Shown here piece after piece: positions 24,106-34,900 of a DNA stretch of 64,000 nucleotides (position 1 is its first letter; the number at the start of each line of letters is the position of its first letter). A program made the translations under genes and the position numbers. Where the stretch lies: positions 4,327,475 to 4,391,474 of the forward strand of contig NC_088775.1 of NCBI RefSeq assembly GCF_954871325.1, in the 5' to 3' direction. Under the pieces are notes generated by a model that saw nothing but the letters and a program-made list of their open reading frames with translations, did not search any database and was not told where the DNA came from. Source of the stretch: Gordionus sp. m RMFG-2023. Lineage: Eukaryota; Nematomorpha; Gordioida; Chordodea; Parachordodidae.

Positions 24106-24121
24106 CAACTCTGATCAAAAC

Positions 24122-24830
24122 TGTAGTTTTCTGAAGATTAGGCATAAAACATAAAATTAAAAATTTATTTTTCATTTTGTTGAATATTAAAATTTTAGTT
24201 TTACAAAATTGTAACATTTATAACCGTATCGTCCCGTAGTCTCGAATTATAATTAACTTTATACGTTTTGCCGCTTTACGAAAAGGTAAAATTGGATTTA
24301 CAAGCTAAATACCATTTTTTGTCTACTTTTCTTTTCTTCTCAATCTTACTTCCTCTTTAGTCATAAACCTATTACTGACTTGTTTTTGTCAAGGCTTATA
24401 TTAAAGATGTTAAACTTAAACTTAGCCACCACCCACCCTTAAAGTAATTAAATTATTTTTACAGTTCTTGGGTATAGGCTTTTGTTTTGCCCATTTCTTT
24501 TTGTCTATTAGCCTATAGACGTTTAAGCAACAGTTCGACTGTTGCGCGTACAAGTACGTGCGGCTTGCCCACAAACGTGTGAAGGGCTCCTCATTTTTTC
24601 TCCCCTTAATTAACTATCCAGTTTGATGGATTTTTGAGGAAAACCTAGCATAGCTCTGTTGTATCCACAACCAGAGGGCGAAAACGCTTTTATTACGTAT
24701 CACGTAATAATCAACCCAGCATAATACTTTAAGTTTATATAAATAGGAAGTATAAAGGTAACCAATTTTTTTTAAACTATTAATTAAATATGACATGGAG
24801 ATATTTTAAGCTATTCTAATTACATAATCA
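24122..24830. other. Intergenic interval, no feature recognised
   Basis: Base composition is closer to average than in surrounding repeats ('gcaacagttcgactgttgcg' forms a small palindrome near 24530). The minus-strand open frame 24614-24796 has no recognisable motif. Confidence 0.3.
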
Positions 24831-24836
24831 TATTTA

Positions 24837-24893
24837 TAGTATATAAAGGTGCATATTCTAATATCAATCAAAAGGGTCATATTCTACCCAGAT
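24837..24893 (+). repeat. ~57-bp direct repeat flanking the 25.3-27.6 kb foldback, left copy
   Basis: The stretch 'tatagtatataaaggtgcat' through 'gggtcatattctaccca' recurs at 27647-27703 in the same orientation with one or two differences. At the right copy it sits inside an open frame. It is too long for a target-site duplication; it may be a segmental duplication made when the foldback arose. Confidence 0.6.
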
Positions 24894-25659
24894 TAAATCT
24901 GATATGTATTATTATGAGATTTTATTTTCTATTATAATATTAAATTTTAGTAGATCAACTTGCCCATAAATATAGACCGCTCAATACTTCATTCAGTCTT
25001 TAGAAAATATTGTACATATTCTCCAATACTAATATTTCAAATATTATCTTAAATAAATTTAAGGTATATCATACATTCAATAAAGTTTTATTACTCTAAA
25101 AGTATTTTGTAATAATTATTTGAAATTAAGATATAATCTTAGTTAAGGAAAATTATTACTATTTTTTTTAACAAAATATAATTAATCCACTAATACCTGT
25201 TTCAGATGGCTATGCCTAATGGCTTTAAAAAAGCATAAAGGCTATAATAGCTTCACTAATTACTTTACATGCACAAATAAACCATGCCTTGGACGATGGA
25301 TTGTTAAGAACAATTTATTTACTATGTACAAAGAATGCACGAGTATATTAATTATAGATAAATTTTATATTAATATATTATAGATGCTATCTGCCTTCAA
25401 AAAAATTATTTTTCTATAGGATGCCAAAGTAAAACCTCAAATATTCTTTTAATTTATCTTTGAAAAAATTTACAGATCATTTTGATTTATCCTTACAAAA
25501 TTCATATCATCCTTTAACATTATTTACCTTTTTATTAAAGCTTCCATTTCATATGCAAGTATTGGGTGTCAAAGTAATACATTAATTATATCTTATTTAC
25601 AAAATATTACAAATTATTCACCATGTAAAATACAATATATTTACTATATCAATTATAAA

Positions 25660-26320
25660 GCTATTCAAGATGATATTCCTATTCTCACCCAAGAAGCTGT
25701 TGTCAGAAAACAATTATGCATCAATTCCATGTAAATATAATATGATTAATACATTTACTATATCAATTATAAAGCTATTCAAGATGATATTCCTATTCTA
25801 ACCCAAGAAGCTGTTGTCAGTGAAAACAATTATGCATCAATTCCATGTAAATATAATATGATTAATACATTTACTATATCAATTATAAAGTTATTCAAGA
25901 TGATATTCCTATTCTCACCCAAGAAGCTGTTGTCAGTGAAAACAATTATGCATCAATTCCATGTAAATATAATATGATTAATACATTTACTATATCAATT
26001 ATAAAGTTATTCAAGATGATATTCCTATTCTCACCCAAGAAGTTGTTGTCAGTGAAAACAATGCATCAATTCCATGTAAATATAATATGATTAATACATT
26101 TACGATATCAATTATAAAGTTATTCAAGATGATATTCCTATTCTCACCCAAGAAGCTGTTGTCAGTGAAAACAATGCATCAATTCCATGTAAATATAATA
26201 TGATTAATACATTTACGATATCAATTATAAAGTTATTCAAGATGATATTCCTATTCTCACCCAAGAAGCTGTTGTCAGTGAAAACAATTATGCATCAATT
26301 CCATGTAAAATTCAATATAA
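25660..26320 (+). repeat. Tandem array, ~116-bp unit, six copies
   Basis: The unit contains 'gatattcctattctcaccc', 'aagaagctgttgtcagtg', 'atgcatcaattccatgtaaa' and 'tacatttactatatcaatta'. Units are nearly identical, which suggests recent amplification. The inverted right arm holds three units at about 27010-27310. Confidence 0.85.
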
Positions 26321-26568
26321 ATAATATTCATTATATCAATTTAATTGCAATGATATTCAAAATTTATTTTCTTTTTAAATAGATCAATCACCATTCAATT
26401 TTCAAGATTTATTTTTTTTAAAAAAATCAATTTATAAATTAATAAAATCAAAATATAATAATGACTTTTTATAGTCTAATAAGTATTTGTACATTAATGA
26501 TAAATTAATATATTATAAATGCCATGTAAAACATTGTAAAGGGAGGGGGATTTTAAATACTCATTATA

Positions 26569-26757
26569 ATGACACAAAAGCATATTGATCATAATGATGA
26601 AGAAATATTTAATACACTCATCACTATCAATATGCTTAAAACAGAAGTTATGTTAAATAAAAATATCAGTATTAGAAAGACATACAGAAAGGTTATGAGA
26701 GACAGAAAACTCGATCCTACTCATCACGATCAATATGCTTTTGTGTCATTATAAAAT
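26569..26757 (+). CDS. Small open frame across the foldback loop, unknown
   Basis: There are 61 codons from ATG to the stop at 26755-26757. The first and last ~13 codons lie in the inverted arms (26553-26600 and 26722-26770), so only the middle (from about FNTLITINMLKTEV to RKTYRKVMRDRKL) is unique. The basic, helical-looking middle could be a residue of a transposase, but I recognise no family. Frame conservation cannot be tested here and it may well be non-coding. Confidence 0.25.
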
Positions 26758-27607
26758 GAGTATTTAAAATTCCCCTCCCTTTACAATGTTTTACATGGCA
26801 TTTATAATATATTAATTTATCATTAATGTACAAATACTTATTAGAATATAAAAAGATTATTATATTTTGATTTTATTAATTTATAAATTGATTTTTTTTA
26901 AAAAAATAAATCTTGAAAATTGAATGGTGATTGATCTATTTAAAAAGAAAATAAATTTTGAATATCATTGCAATTAAATTGATATAATGAATATTATTTA
27001 TATTGAATTTTACATGGAATTGATGCATAATTGTTTTCACTGACAACAGCTTCTTGGGTGAGAATAGGAATATCATTAAATGTATTAATCATATTATATT
27101 TACATGGAATGCATAATTGTTTTCACTGACAACAGCTTCTTGGGTTAGAATAGGAATATCATCTTGAATAGCTTTATAATTGATATAGTAAATGTATTAA
27201 TCATATTATATTTACATGGAATTGATGCATAATTGTTTTCACTGACAACAGCTTCTTGGGTGAGAATAGGAATATCATCTTGAATAGCTTTATAATTGAT
27301 ATAGTAAATATATTGTATTTTACATGGTGAATAATTTGTAATATTTTGTAAATAAGATATAATTAATGTATTACTTTGACACCCAATACTTGCATATGAA
27401 ATGGAAGCTTTAATAAAAAGGTAAATAATGTTAAAGGATGATATGAATTTTGTAAGGATAAATCAAAATGATCTGTAAATTTTTTCAAAGATAAATTAAA
27501 AGAATATTTGAGGTTTTACTTTGGCATCCTACAGAAAACTAATTTTTTTGAAGGCAGATTTTATCTATAATATATTAATATAAAATTTATCTATAATTAA
27601 TATACTC

Positions 27608-27844
27608 GTGCATTCTTTGGACATAGTAAATAAATTGTTATTATATTATATAGTATATAAAGGTGCATATTCTAATATCAATCAAAAGGGTCATATCCTA
27701 CCCATATTAGTTAAAAATGATTTGGGTCCGCTATCTCGAATATTAAAAAGTATCAAAAAGAAAAACAATTTAAAAACAAAGAGAATATCAACTGAAATCT
27801 GCCGTTCTAACTGCATAATCCATCCATACATGGGTCTATAACCC
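27608..27844 (+). other. Open frame of unknown origin, partly repeated at 24837
   Basis: A 77-codon frame, including GHILPILVKNDLGPLSR and RISTEICRSNCIIHPYMGL, has less biased base composition than its surroundings from 27700 to 27840. Its start overlaps the foldback arm and the direct repeat, so any coding fragment would begin near 27650. I do not recognise it; it could be a degraded exon or element fragment. Confidence 0.3.
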
Positions 27845-27849
27845 TCGTT

Positions 27850-29000
27850 GATCATATTACCTAATTAAATGTCTAATTATTATTTTATTTAATATAGTTT
27901 TTATATAAATTTCATTTTACAAATAGTGCACATGTTAATTTAAATATATTTTTAAAAAATAAAAGAAATGCAAATAAAACAAAGTAATTTAAAGGAGAAT
28001 TATAAATTAAAAAATAAAAAACAATTACAACTACCTAACAAAAACCATTATATTTATTTTGGAAATTATTACATTTATTCTTTTCATTCCAAATCTACCG
28101 TTAATTAAAGATATATATTTTTTTAAGAAATCACTAAAAAATAAAAATTATAAAATATATAATTGATTTTGTGGTTAATTTTTTTTTATAATTAAAGAGA
28201 ATATGCATTTTTTTGATTACTTGTAAATTTTTATAGGGTGTTTGTAATCATTTCGATATAATTTTTTTGATATTTTGGATATAAGTTTAAAGTGGGAAAA
28301 TGAGAATTTGAAAAAAAAAGAAAAGAAATCACGCTTGAGAATTCACCAAATGGAGTTGAACTATTTGTCGTAACATAATATTTAATTTGATATGGGTTCT
28401 CTTTTTTAAGCGTCTAGAGAGGTGTCAAAAATTTGAAGGATTGATATGGCACAACTTTATCGAATCAGGGTAACTTTCAGAATTTTTGCATAATTTATAT
28501 TGATAATAATGACATATAAAATATAACTAAAATTTTTGATAGAAATATTTATATGCAAAATTTTTTCGAATAAAATAAAACTATGCAAAAAGAACAATTT
28601 TAATTAGAAATTAAAATAAAAATTTTCAGAGAATGTTTTTACCTATATCATTCAATGACAGCTCTGAATAATAGATAAAACAAAATAGGTTTTCCAGCTT
28701 TATTATTGGCCTCGTGAAAAATATTTAATAGGGCAGTACATCCATAATTATTGAGGTAAAAATTCGACCTTAAAACATTTATTAAGCTCATAAAAATTTT
28801 TTACAATCACTAAATAATAGCAAAAATAGGATGTTTGTAGTTGCTCTAGATTTTGTTTTGGTGTACGGCCATTTTTTAAATTAATTTTGTTATTAATTTT
28901 TACATTTTAATTTCGGCTATTAACCTTCTTAAGCACTTGTTATCAACGGACCACTAAAAAATGATAAAAATTTCATCTTTAATGCATCCATAATTTGTCA
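27850..29000. other. AT-rich interval, no coding
   Basis: This contains the second copy of the 8030-8100 repeat (28041-28110). The remainder is A/T-rich sequence in which I see no structure or open frame. Confidence 0.35.
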
Positions 29001-29009
29001 TATTAAGCG

Positions 29010-29640
29010 CTAAACGATGTATTCCTTTTATCTCATAATAAATAGTTTAAATCCTATAATATAAATAAATTAAAAATAATTATAATTTTTAAATTTCATT
29101 AATATTAAATCCGCAAGTTGGTGTATTATTACTTTAAGAAAAAAAAATTAAAAACTTTCTTTGTTTTAGTATTTTTTAAATTCATATTATATTATTATTT
29201 AAAAAGGTGTTTGACGTGTTTCACATGTTTGACTAAACTGCGAATGACAAGGTAAATTGCAAATGCTTAGGTGAAAATTTTTGACATATTCTATAGTAAT
29301 TGGAGTGAGATTCATTTTCTTATGATATGAATAACTTATAAAAATTAAATTCTGCTGATTTAATATTAATGAAATTTAAAATATAATTATAATTTAATTA
29401 TATTAAAGGATTTAAACTCTTTATTATGAGATAAAAGGAAATACAACTATTAATGTCTATTCATTTATTGAATATATCTAAGAATTTTATTTTTTTATAA
29501 ATTATTTATAGAATAAGAAATTGAAACTCGCTCCATTTAAGAGAGAATATATCAAAAAATTTTATACCTAAGCATTTGCAGTTTACCTGGCATTTGTAGT
29601 TTAGTCAAACCGTTTACAATTTTTTTTACTTATATGACCT
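29010..29640. repeat. Overlapping inverted repeats (MITE-like)
   Basis: 29015-29120 ('ttatctcataataaatagtt', 'taaatttcattaatattaaa') is inverted at about 29353-29450. 29205-29290 ('gactaaactgcgaatgacaa', 'ggtaaattgcaaatgctta') is inverted at about 29555-29630. The interleaved arms suggest two palindromic elements, one inside the other. A 'ggtaaattgcaaatg' stretch also occurs near 42920. Confidence 0.6.
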
Positions 29641-29645
29641 TCAAA

Positions 29646-29850
29646 CAGTGTTGTTAAACGACTCATTTTGATCCGATTTTTAAAAACGGGTAACTCATTA
29701 TTTCATCCAAAATAATATTACGCAAGCATGAAGATTTTGGTTTGGACATCTATTAGCGAAATCTCGAGGCTTAGGCAATATTTTTCTGGCTAAAATATTG
29801 AGATAGCCGTTTTTAATAATAGGCTCAAAATTAGCCGCTTAACAACACTA
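29646..29850 (+). mobile_element. CAGTGTTG miniature element, copy 4 (best preserved ends)
   Basis: The element starts CAGTGTTGTTAAACGACTC and ends 'cttaacaacacta'; the interior is palindromic. At 205 bp it is a good reference copy for the family. The flanking octamers do not match well, so the target duplication has decayed. Confidence 0.8.
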
Positions 29851-30322
29851 CTCTAAACCCTAAACCCATTTTTGAAATTTTCCTGAACCAGTACTCCTCT
29901 CATTTTTCTACAAGGGTTCATATCCCCACTTTTTAATCTGCAAATATTGTATATGTTTTTTAAACTTTATATTACCAAATTATATTAACAAAGAATTAAT
30001 TATTCTGGTATTAATAAATTAGAATCCATCTTCTCTTAATCTGCGTATATTGAATATATTTTTTACTTTTATCGAGGAAGGAAAATAGTTCAATTATTAA
30101 CATCGAATTTCTAAATAGTTATCTTGTCGGGCCCGAGAAAATAATTTAATTGAAGTTTGTCTGTTTAGTGATTTTTCATATTTTTATATATATCATCATA
30201 AAAGAAAAGAGGGTAATATATTTTTTTTTATTTAATTAAAAATTTGTACTAGGGGAAGCGAACCGGACCTAACATGTATCAAAAAATTTGTGACACTTTC
30301 TTTGTAAGGAACGAATAGTATC

Positions 30323-30511
30323 AATTAAAAAGCCCGTTCAAAACGACCCAGGGTTACGATTTTAGCTAAAATAATATTATCGCAAGCATCGAGATTTGGA
30401 TAGAAGGTCCAAACTAGCAAAATCTCTGGGTTTACATAGTATTCTTTTGGCTAAAATATTAATCGGGCCATTTTCTAAAATCGCCCCGAATCGGGCTTTT
30501 TAACAACACTA
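30323..30511 (+). mobile_element. CAGTGTTG miniature element, copy 5
   Basis: The left edge is degraded ('aaaaagcccgttcaaaacga'). The right edge reads 'gggctttttaacaacacta'. The centre 'cgcaagcatcgagattt' matches copy 4. Confidence 0.65.
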
Positions 30512-30877
30512 GAAAGAAAAGGGGCAGATTGGACCACGAACTCAATTATAAAAAATTTATTTTGTATCCGAATGGACCTAGAACAAATATTCCGAATTCG
30601 TTGAAATATCGTACCTCTTAACACTCCGAGAATTCTTTTTGATCAGAATCGATAAAATCATTCAGAACAATTTTATTCTCCCTGGCGCATTGCAATGATT
30701 TGTATTATATTATGATATTTTTTATTGTATTTGATATGGCTCATCATTGTCTAAATTAAAATATCCATTCTAAATTTTGCTTTTCGTCGAAAACTATCAA
30801 CCCCGGCATATATAGCTCAGCCTTGAAGAAAGCGGGAAAAAATTTATTATTTTTTTCACGCACCTCAAGATGTAGCT

Positions 30878-31008
30878 AGTGTCAATATTTTATCCAGAGA
30901 AATATTAGCCCGAAGGTCTAAACATCTAATATCGAAATCTCGAAACTTATACAATATTTTTCTGGCTAAAATAATGAGTTAGCCAATACGAACCGTTTAA
31001 CAACACTA
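30878..31008 (+). mobile_element. CAGTGTTG miniature element, 5'-truncated copy 6
   Basis: The right two thirds of the family are present, ending 'accgtttaacaacacta'. It preserves 'atcgaaatctcgaaactta' and 'caatatttttctggctaaa'. Confidence 0.65.
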
Positions 31009-31190
31009 GATGTAGCCAATTTTTTTAATAGTCATTACTTAACCATGATGTGATTTGAAATGTATAATAATCTGGGTTACATATATGCCTATATATAATT
31101 GTGGATAGTGACCATAGTACACAGTAAATGTGTGCATTCTATTGTGACAATTAACTTATATACTGATTGATTTAGAATATATATAATAAA

Positions 31191-31441
31191 TCGTCGGCCT
31201 AGAATGGGAGTGCTCCACACTTTGCGAAAATGTTAAAAAGAGAAAATCAATATTAAAGTTTAAAATCAACTATAGGAAAAGCTTATTGATCAATTTTGAC
31301 AGAGCTACAACTTTGGCAAAAATTCATATTTTCTAATCTAGTCTTTATTTATAGATATATTGGGAATAAATAAGTTATTATCCACTTCTAACTCAAAAAT
31401 TTTGAAAATGTCGAGCGGAGCACTACAATTTTGGACCGACG
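31191..31441. mobile_element. Miniature element with TCGTCGG termini
   Basis: The left end reads 'tcgtcggcctagaatgggag' then 'tgctcca'. The right end is its approximate inverse, 'ggagcactacaattttggac' then 'cgacga'. The length is about 250 bp with no coding. A relative lies at 43305-43460 ('atcgacggtctagaattgga' then 'gtgctcc'). The superfamily is unknown. Confidence 0.65.
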
Positions 31442-31957
31442 AAATATTAGAACTTTTAACCCTATAAATAATTTATTTTGTAAATTATATAGTGATGAAA
31501 ATGATAATTGGAGATTTTTATTTAATTTTTATAACATACATAAATAAATAGATTTGTCTATTTATAGTTTTATGTACAAATTTTTTTCATAGAGTACCTT
31601 GAAAGAATTTTACAACATTGTATATATAGTAACATGAATATTGCTCTTAGATAAAATGAATACATAATTCAAATTTTTTTAAAAAATATCTAATTTGTAT
31701 TGTCTAAATTAAGTGGTTTTTTTTAAAAATAAAATAAAATAAATAATTTAAATAAATATGTTTTGTGGTGAAGAATTATAAGTAAATAAGTTGAATTTAA
31801 CTTTATATAATAAAAAACATAAATTTTAAAGTTTTCTTAAGTTCGTGACAATTTTTACATATTTATTACCATTGCATAACATTTATTATTTATTAATTAC
31901 TAATAATCTAAAAGAAGGAAAGGGAAAAAAAATTAAAAATATCTTTAAACAACGTTG
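31442..31957. other. Downstream flank of the PUL gene, AT-rich
   Basis: Nothing coding is seen. This stretch would hold the 3' untranslated region and polyadenylation signals of the minus-strand gene, but the sequence is too A/T-rich to single out one AATAAA-like hexamer. Confidence 0.4.
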
Positions 31958-34900
31958 TTAAGAATCGTATTTGGTGTGGTTACCCACGTTTTCTTCCCTA
32001 TGCCTGCTACTGGGTGCATGTGGTTGAGGAGCGGGCGTATCTAATTTGATTTTTATTTCGTCGCACAGCTTATCTACTCGAGTCGATACCCCTTTGTATT
32101 CGTCCATGGTCATATCCATGACTTTACAGAGGCTTTGAACCTACCATTTTAAAAAATCATGATGGTTATAATTTTTGTTTTTAAAAAAATCTCAATAAAT
32201 CAGCTGTTCGCAATCTTTGCCCCTTAGAATTATAGTTTTTAAAATGCAACTCAATTAATTTCTATAAAATGTGCCCTATGAATTACTAAACATAATTAAT
32301 TTATATATATATATATATACCTCGGGTGTGATATCCATAAAGTTATTCAGAGCGACCAAACAGGCAAACACTTTCATAATTTATTTATTTTATTTTTTTA
32401 AAAAATTGGTTTATAAATATTAATCGATTTTTAAAAATAAAAATGATTCGGGCATTTGATTTTTTTTGATCATCTGGGATAGGAGCCAGGCCAGGTTAGA
32501 CCCGTAAAATTTTAATTTAGGATCTAAACATCCTCCCGTAAAAGTGGTTTTGAGTAGAGTTAAAACCTTATAATATTTTTTTACATGATTTTTCATTCTT
32601 TTCGGTTTTGATTGCTTGCAATAACGCTATAGAAATTTCCATGGCCATTTCCTCCGGAACCTATCATGCATACATTTTTTTTTTCATAATCAATAAAATT
32701 TAATTTATCGTGTTTAATATATTTGATCGTCTGCTTTTTTTCAAAAAAAGAATTATGATGCTATTTGGAAAATAATAATTGCGAAAATTCTTTAGCCGCT
32801 TTATCTTCTCAATTAGCTTAGCTTAGAAATCATTTCCGTGCGCACATAATTTATATGTAACCCTACACTGTACCTAACATTAGCAACGATTTAAAAGAAA
32901 AAGAAGCAATCCTTATGTCGTTCTAAATATTCCATTATAAATAGGTCTTTTTTTTGTTACATTTTATTAATAATATTTATTTATAATGGGAAGGGAATTT
33001 TAATGCATCCCCTCCAGCCCCCCCCCCATCTCATTATTTTCATGTGAATGGTTATGTAGGCTTTCTTGCGAAATAAACATGTTTATTCTCCTTAAGATGC
33101 GGGTCGGAGACTAACGCGCTAAATGAATGAATGCTCGTGTAATTTCATTTGTTTTTTAGCTGGGGAAAGAGGAGCATTATTAAAAATGATCAATTTTTAA
33201 GTCATTTATATCATGGTGAATGTTGTTCATTTGCAATTACGATTATTTTAAAAAATATATATAATTTGATTACCTTATGATAGGCCAGGTGCCATATGAG
33301 ATTACAAGCTAAATCGAAGACCAGCGTGTCTCCTCCGGTATTCGTGCTGGCATCGGCTCCGCCAAAATTTTGTTTGGAAATCAGGCATTCCGAAACGATT
33401 TTAGAAACGATAGTACCGTTATTGTAATTTACGGCTTTACTTTCGGGCCATTCGATCATGGAGGTCAGGTAGTAAAAACCCGTTTTCGTGTAGCAACAGT
33501 TGCTGAGCTTTTAAAGAGAAAGAAAAAAAAATGAAACAAAAAATTTAAAAAAAAGAAATAAATAAAACTTATAAAAGATTATTTTACAAAAATGATTTGG
33601 AATTTTTAGGTAAAATTTGATCATTCTGTTTTAGCATTTCTCAAGAAAAAACATTTTATAAAAATCCTTAATGTTTTGATATTATTTTATTTGCTGTATA
33701 GATTCTTTAGTGTTTGTAAATACGTAAAACTTTAAAATAATAATTGAATAAGTAATAGTTCAGAAAAAATTGTTGATTATATTATACCAGCATCAAAATT
33801 GAGATTTTCTCTTCCTTGGATAACTTATCGAATTGTTGAATGTAAGACATGAGCCCGTGGGTACATTCGTGTTTGATAACCAATATGAAATCGAAGGACA
33901 GAACTAACAATTGCAACATTTGAAGGGTAAGAAGTTTGTCTTGCTTATCGAAGGTACCCGTCGTATCGTGCAAAATCTTGCCTTTAAATTAATTTAAAGG
34001 GGCAATATGATTCATGAGCCAAATTATAATTTTCAGTGATTTTATTTTTTTTTTCTCGTTTCATTCTGACAAATTGTCCAACGCGAGTTTTGGATATCAA
34101 TATTTAAAAGATTTATGTAATGTAAATATTTTTAAAGCTCTCTCTCTTGAATAGAATTCCCTGAAGAAATGGAACTGGGGACTTCAAAATTCAAGGCGGG
34201 TGCCATCTTGTTTTAAAAAAATATATGATCATCGGTCCGGTCCGCTGAAAAATAATCAGCGTCTCGTTAGGTTTTTCAGGCTGAACCAAGCTGCTTGATC
34301 TTTACTAACTTCTCGCAAAAATAGTTGGATATAAAAGAGTAAAAACAATAATGCGCACATGTTTTGTTAACGGGATTAGAATGCCCGTAAGATAAAGGAA
34401 CTATTAGATGTGTGTATCGACACCTTATTAACGGATACCAGCTGATTACCTAACATTTTTAAAAATACGAATGATCGGTTCAAATAATAATATTTTTTTA
34501 AAAAAAGAAAAGAAAGAAATAGGTAAATAAATAATAGTTACACAAAAACTGCGCGTGGTTATCGTTAACGCACCACAGGGGGTCTTCCGTGATTACGTAA
34601 GTGTTGCATTCGTTCAGAAGCTGAAACTCGGCCGCGCTAATTTTATCCTTGAGTTTTTCCTTCAATTTTTCGTACAATACTGCAGCCTGTTATAAAAAAA
34701 TAAATATAATATTTAGAAAAACACACATTAACTACGGCAATTGTGTTATTTTTTCCAACTATTTTTTGATCGCGTTTTTTTTAAATTTAAATTTTACTTG
34801 AAATGTAATCCATCATGTTTAGAATACCTATTCTTATAAATTTCATAAAATTTTGCCATTTGAACCTATGAATTTAATATAAATTATATAATTTCTGCTA

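Larger units (their letters stand above)
10468..24113 (+). mobile_element. Giant hAT transposon, 13.6 kb, with arms of 4-4.5 kb
   Basis: The left end reads CAGATTTGTACA and the right end TGTACAACTCTG, i.e. CAGAGTTGTACA inverted, matching the CAGnGnTG terminus of hAT elements. ATCAAAAC flanks both sides (10460-10467 and 24114-24121), the 8-bp duplication expected for hAT. The left arm (10468 to about 15000) and right arm (about 20086-24113) are inverted copies, each holding in order GATC palindromes, a ~118-bp tandem array, a non-coding block, a piggyBac remnant, a TCTATAAA-rich block and an inner block. The spacer holds a hAT transposase gene on the plus strand. Arms are highly similar where I compared them (one amino-acid difference over 63 codons at the piggyBac tail), with one sizeable private insertion in each arm. 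Ordinary hAT elements are 2.5-5 kb with terminal repeats under 50 bp. Confidence 0.85.
20086..24113 (+). repeat. Right inverted arm of the giant hAT
   Basis: Mirror of the left arm. The inner edge lies near 'atctgactctgaataacgaa'. Its private segment is about 22628-22915, an A/T-rich insertion that splits the tandem array. The outer edge ends with GATC palindromes and the terminus TGTACAACTCTG. Confidence 0.85.
25305..27643. mobile_element. Palindromic foldback element with tandem units and a loop open frame
   Basis: The left arm (about 25305-26600) is inverted at about 26722-27643. Shared landmarks are 'tttactatgtacaaagaatg', 'cctttaacattatttacctt', 'cttccatttcatatgcaagt' and the ~116-bp tandem unit ('caagaagctgttgtcagtga'): about six units on the left, three on the right. 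The loop is only ~120 bases. I could not place a convincing target-site duplication, so the exact ends and superfamily are open. Confidence 0.75.

Noticed and set aside
10468-24113. Inverted arms as an amplification or assembly artefact
   Set aside because: Artefactual palindromes would have identical arms and no target duplication. Here each arm has a private insertion, indels and substitutions, and an 8-bp duplication flanks the outer ends. Not fully excludable without reads.
24837-27703. The ~57-bp direct repeats as target-site duplication of the foldback
   Set aside because: No known DNA transposon makes a duplication this long, and the copies do not abut the arm ends on the left side.
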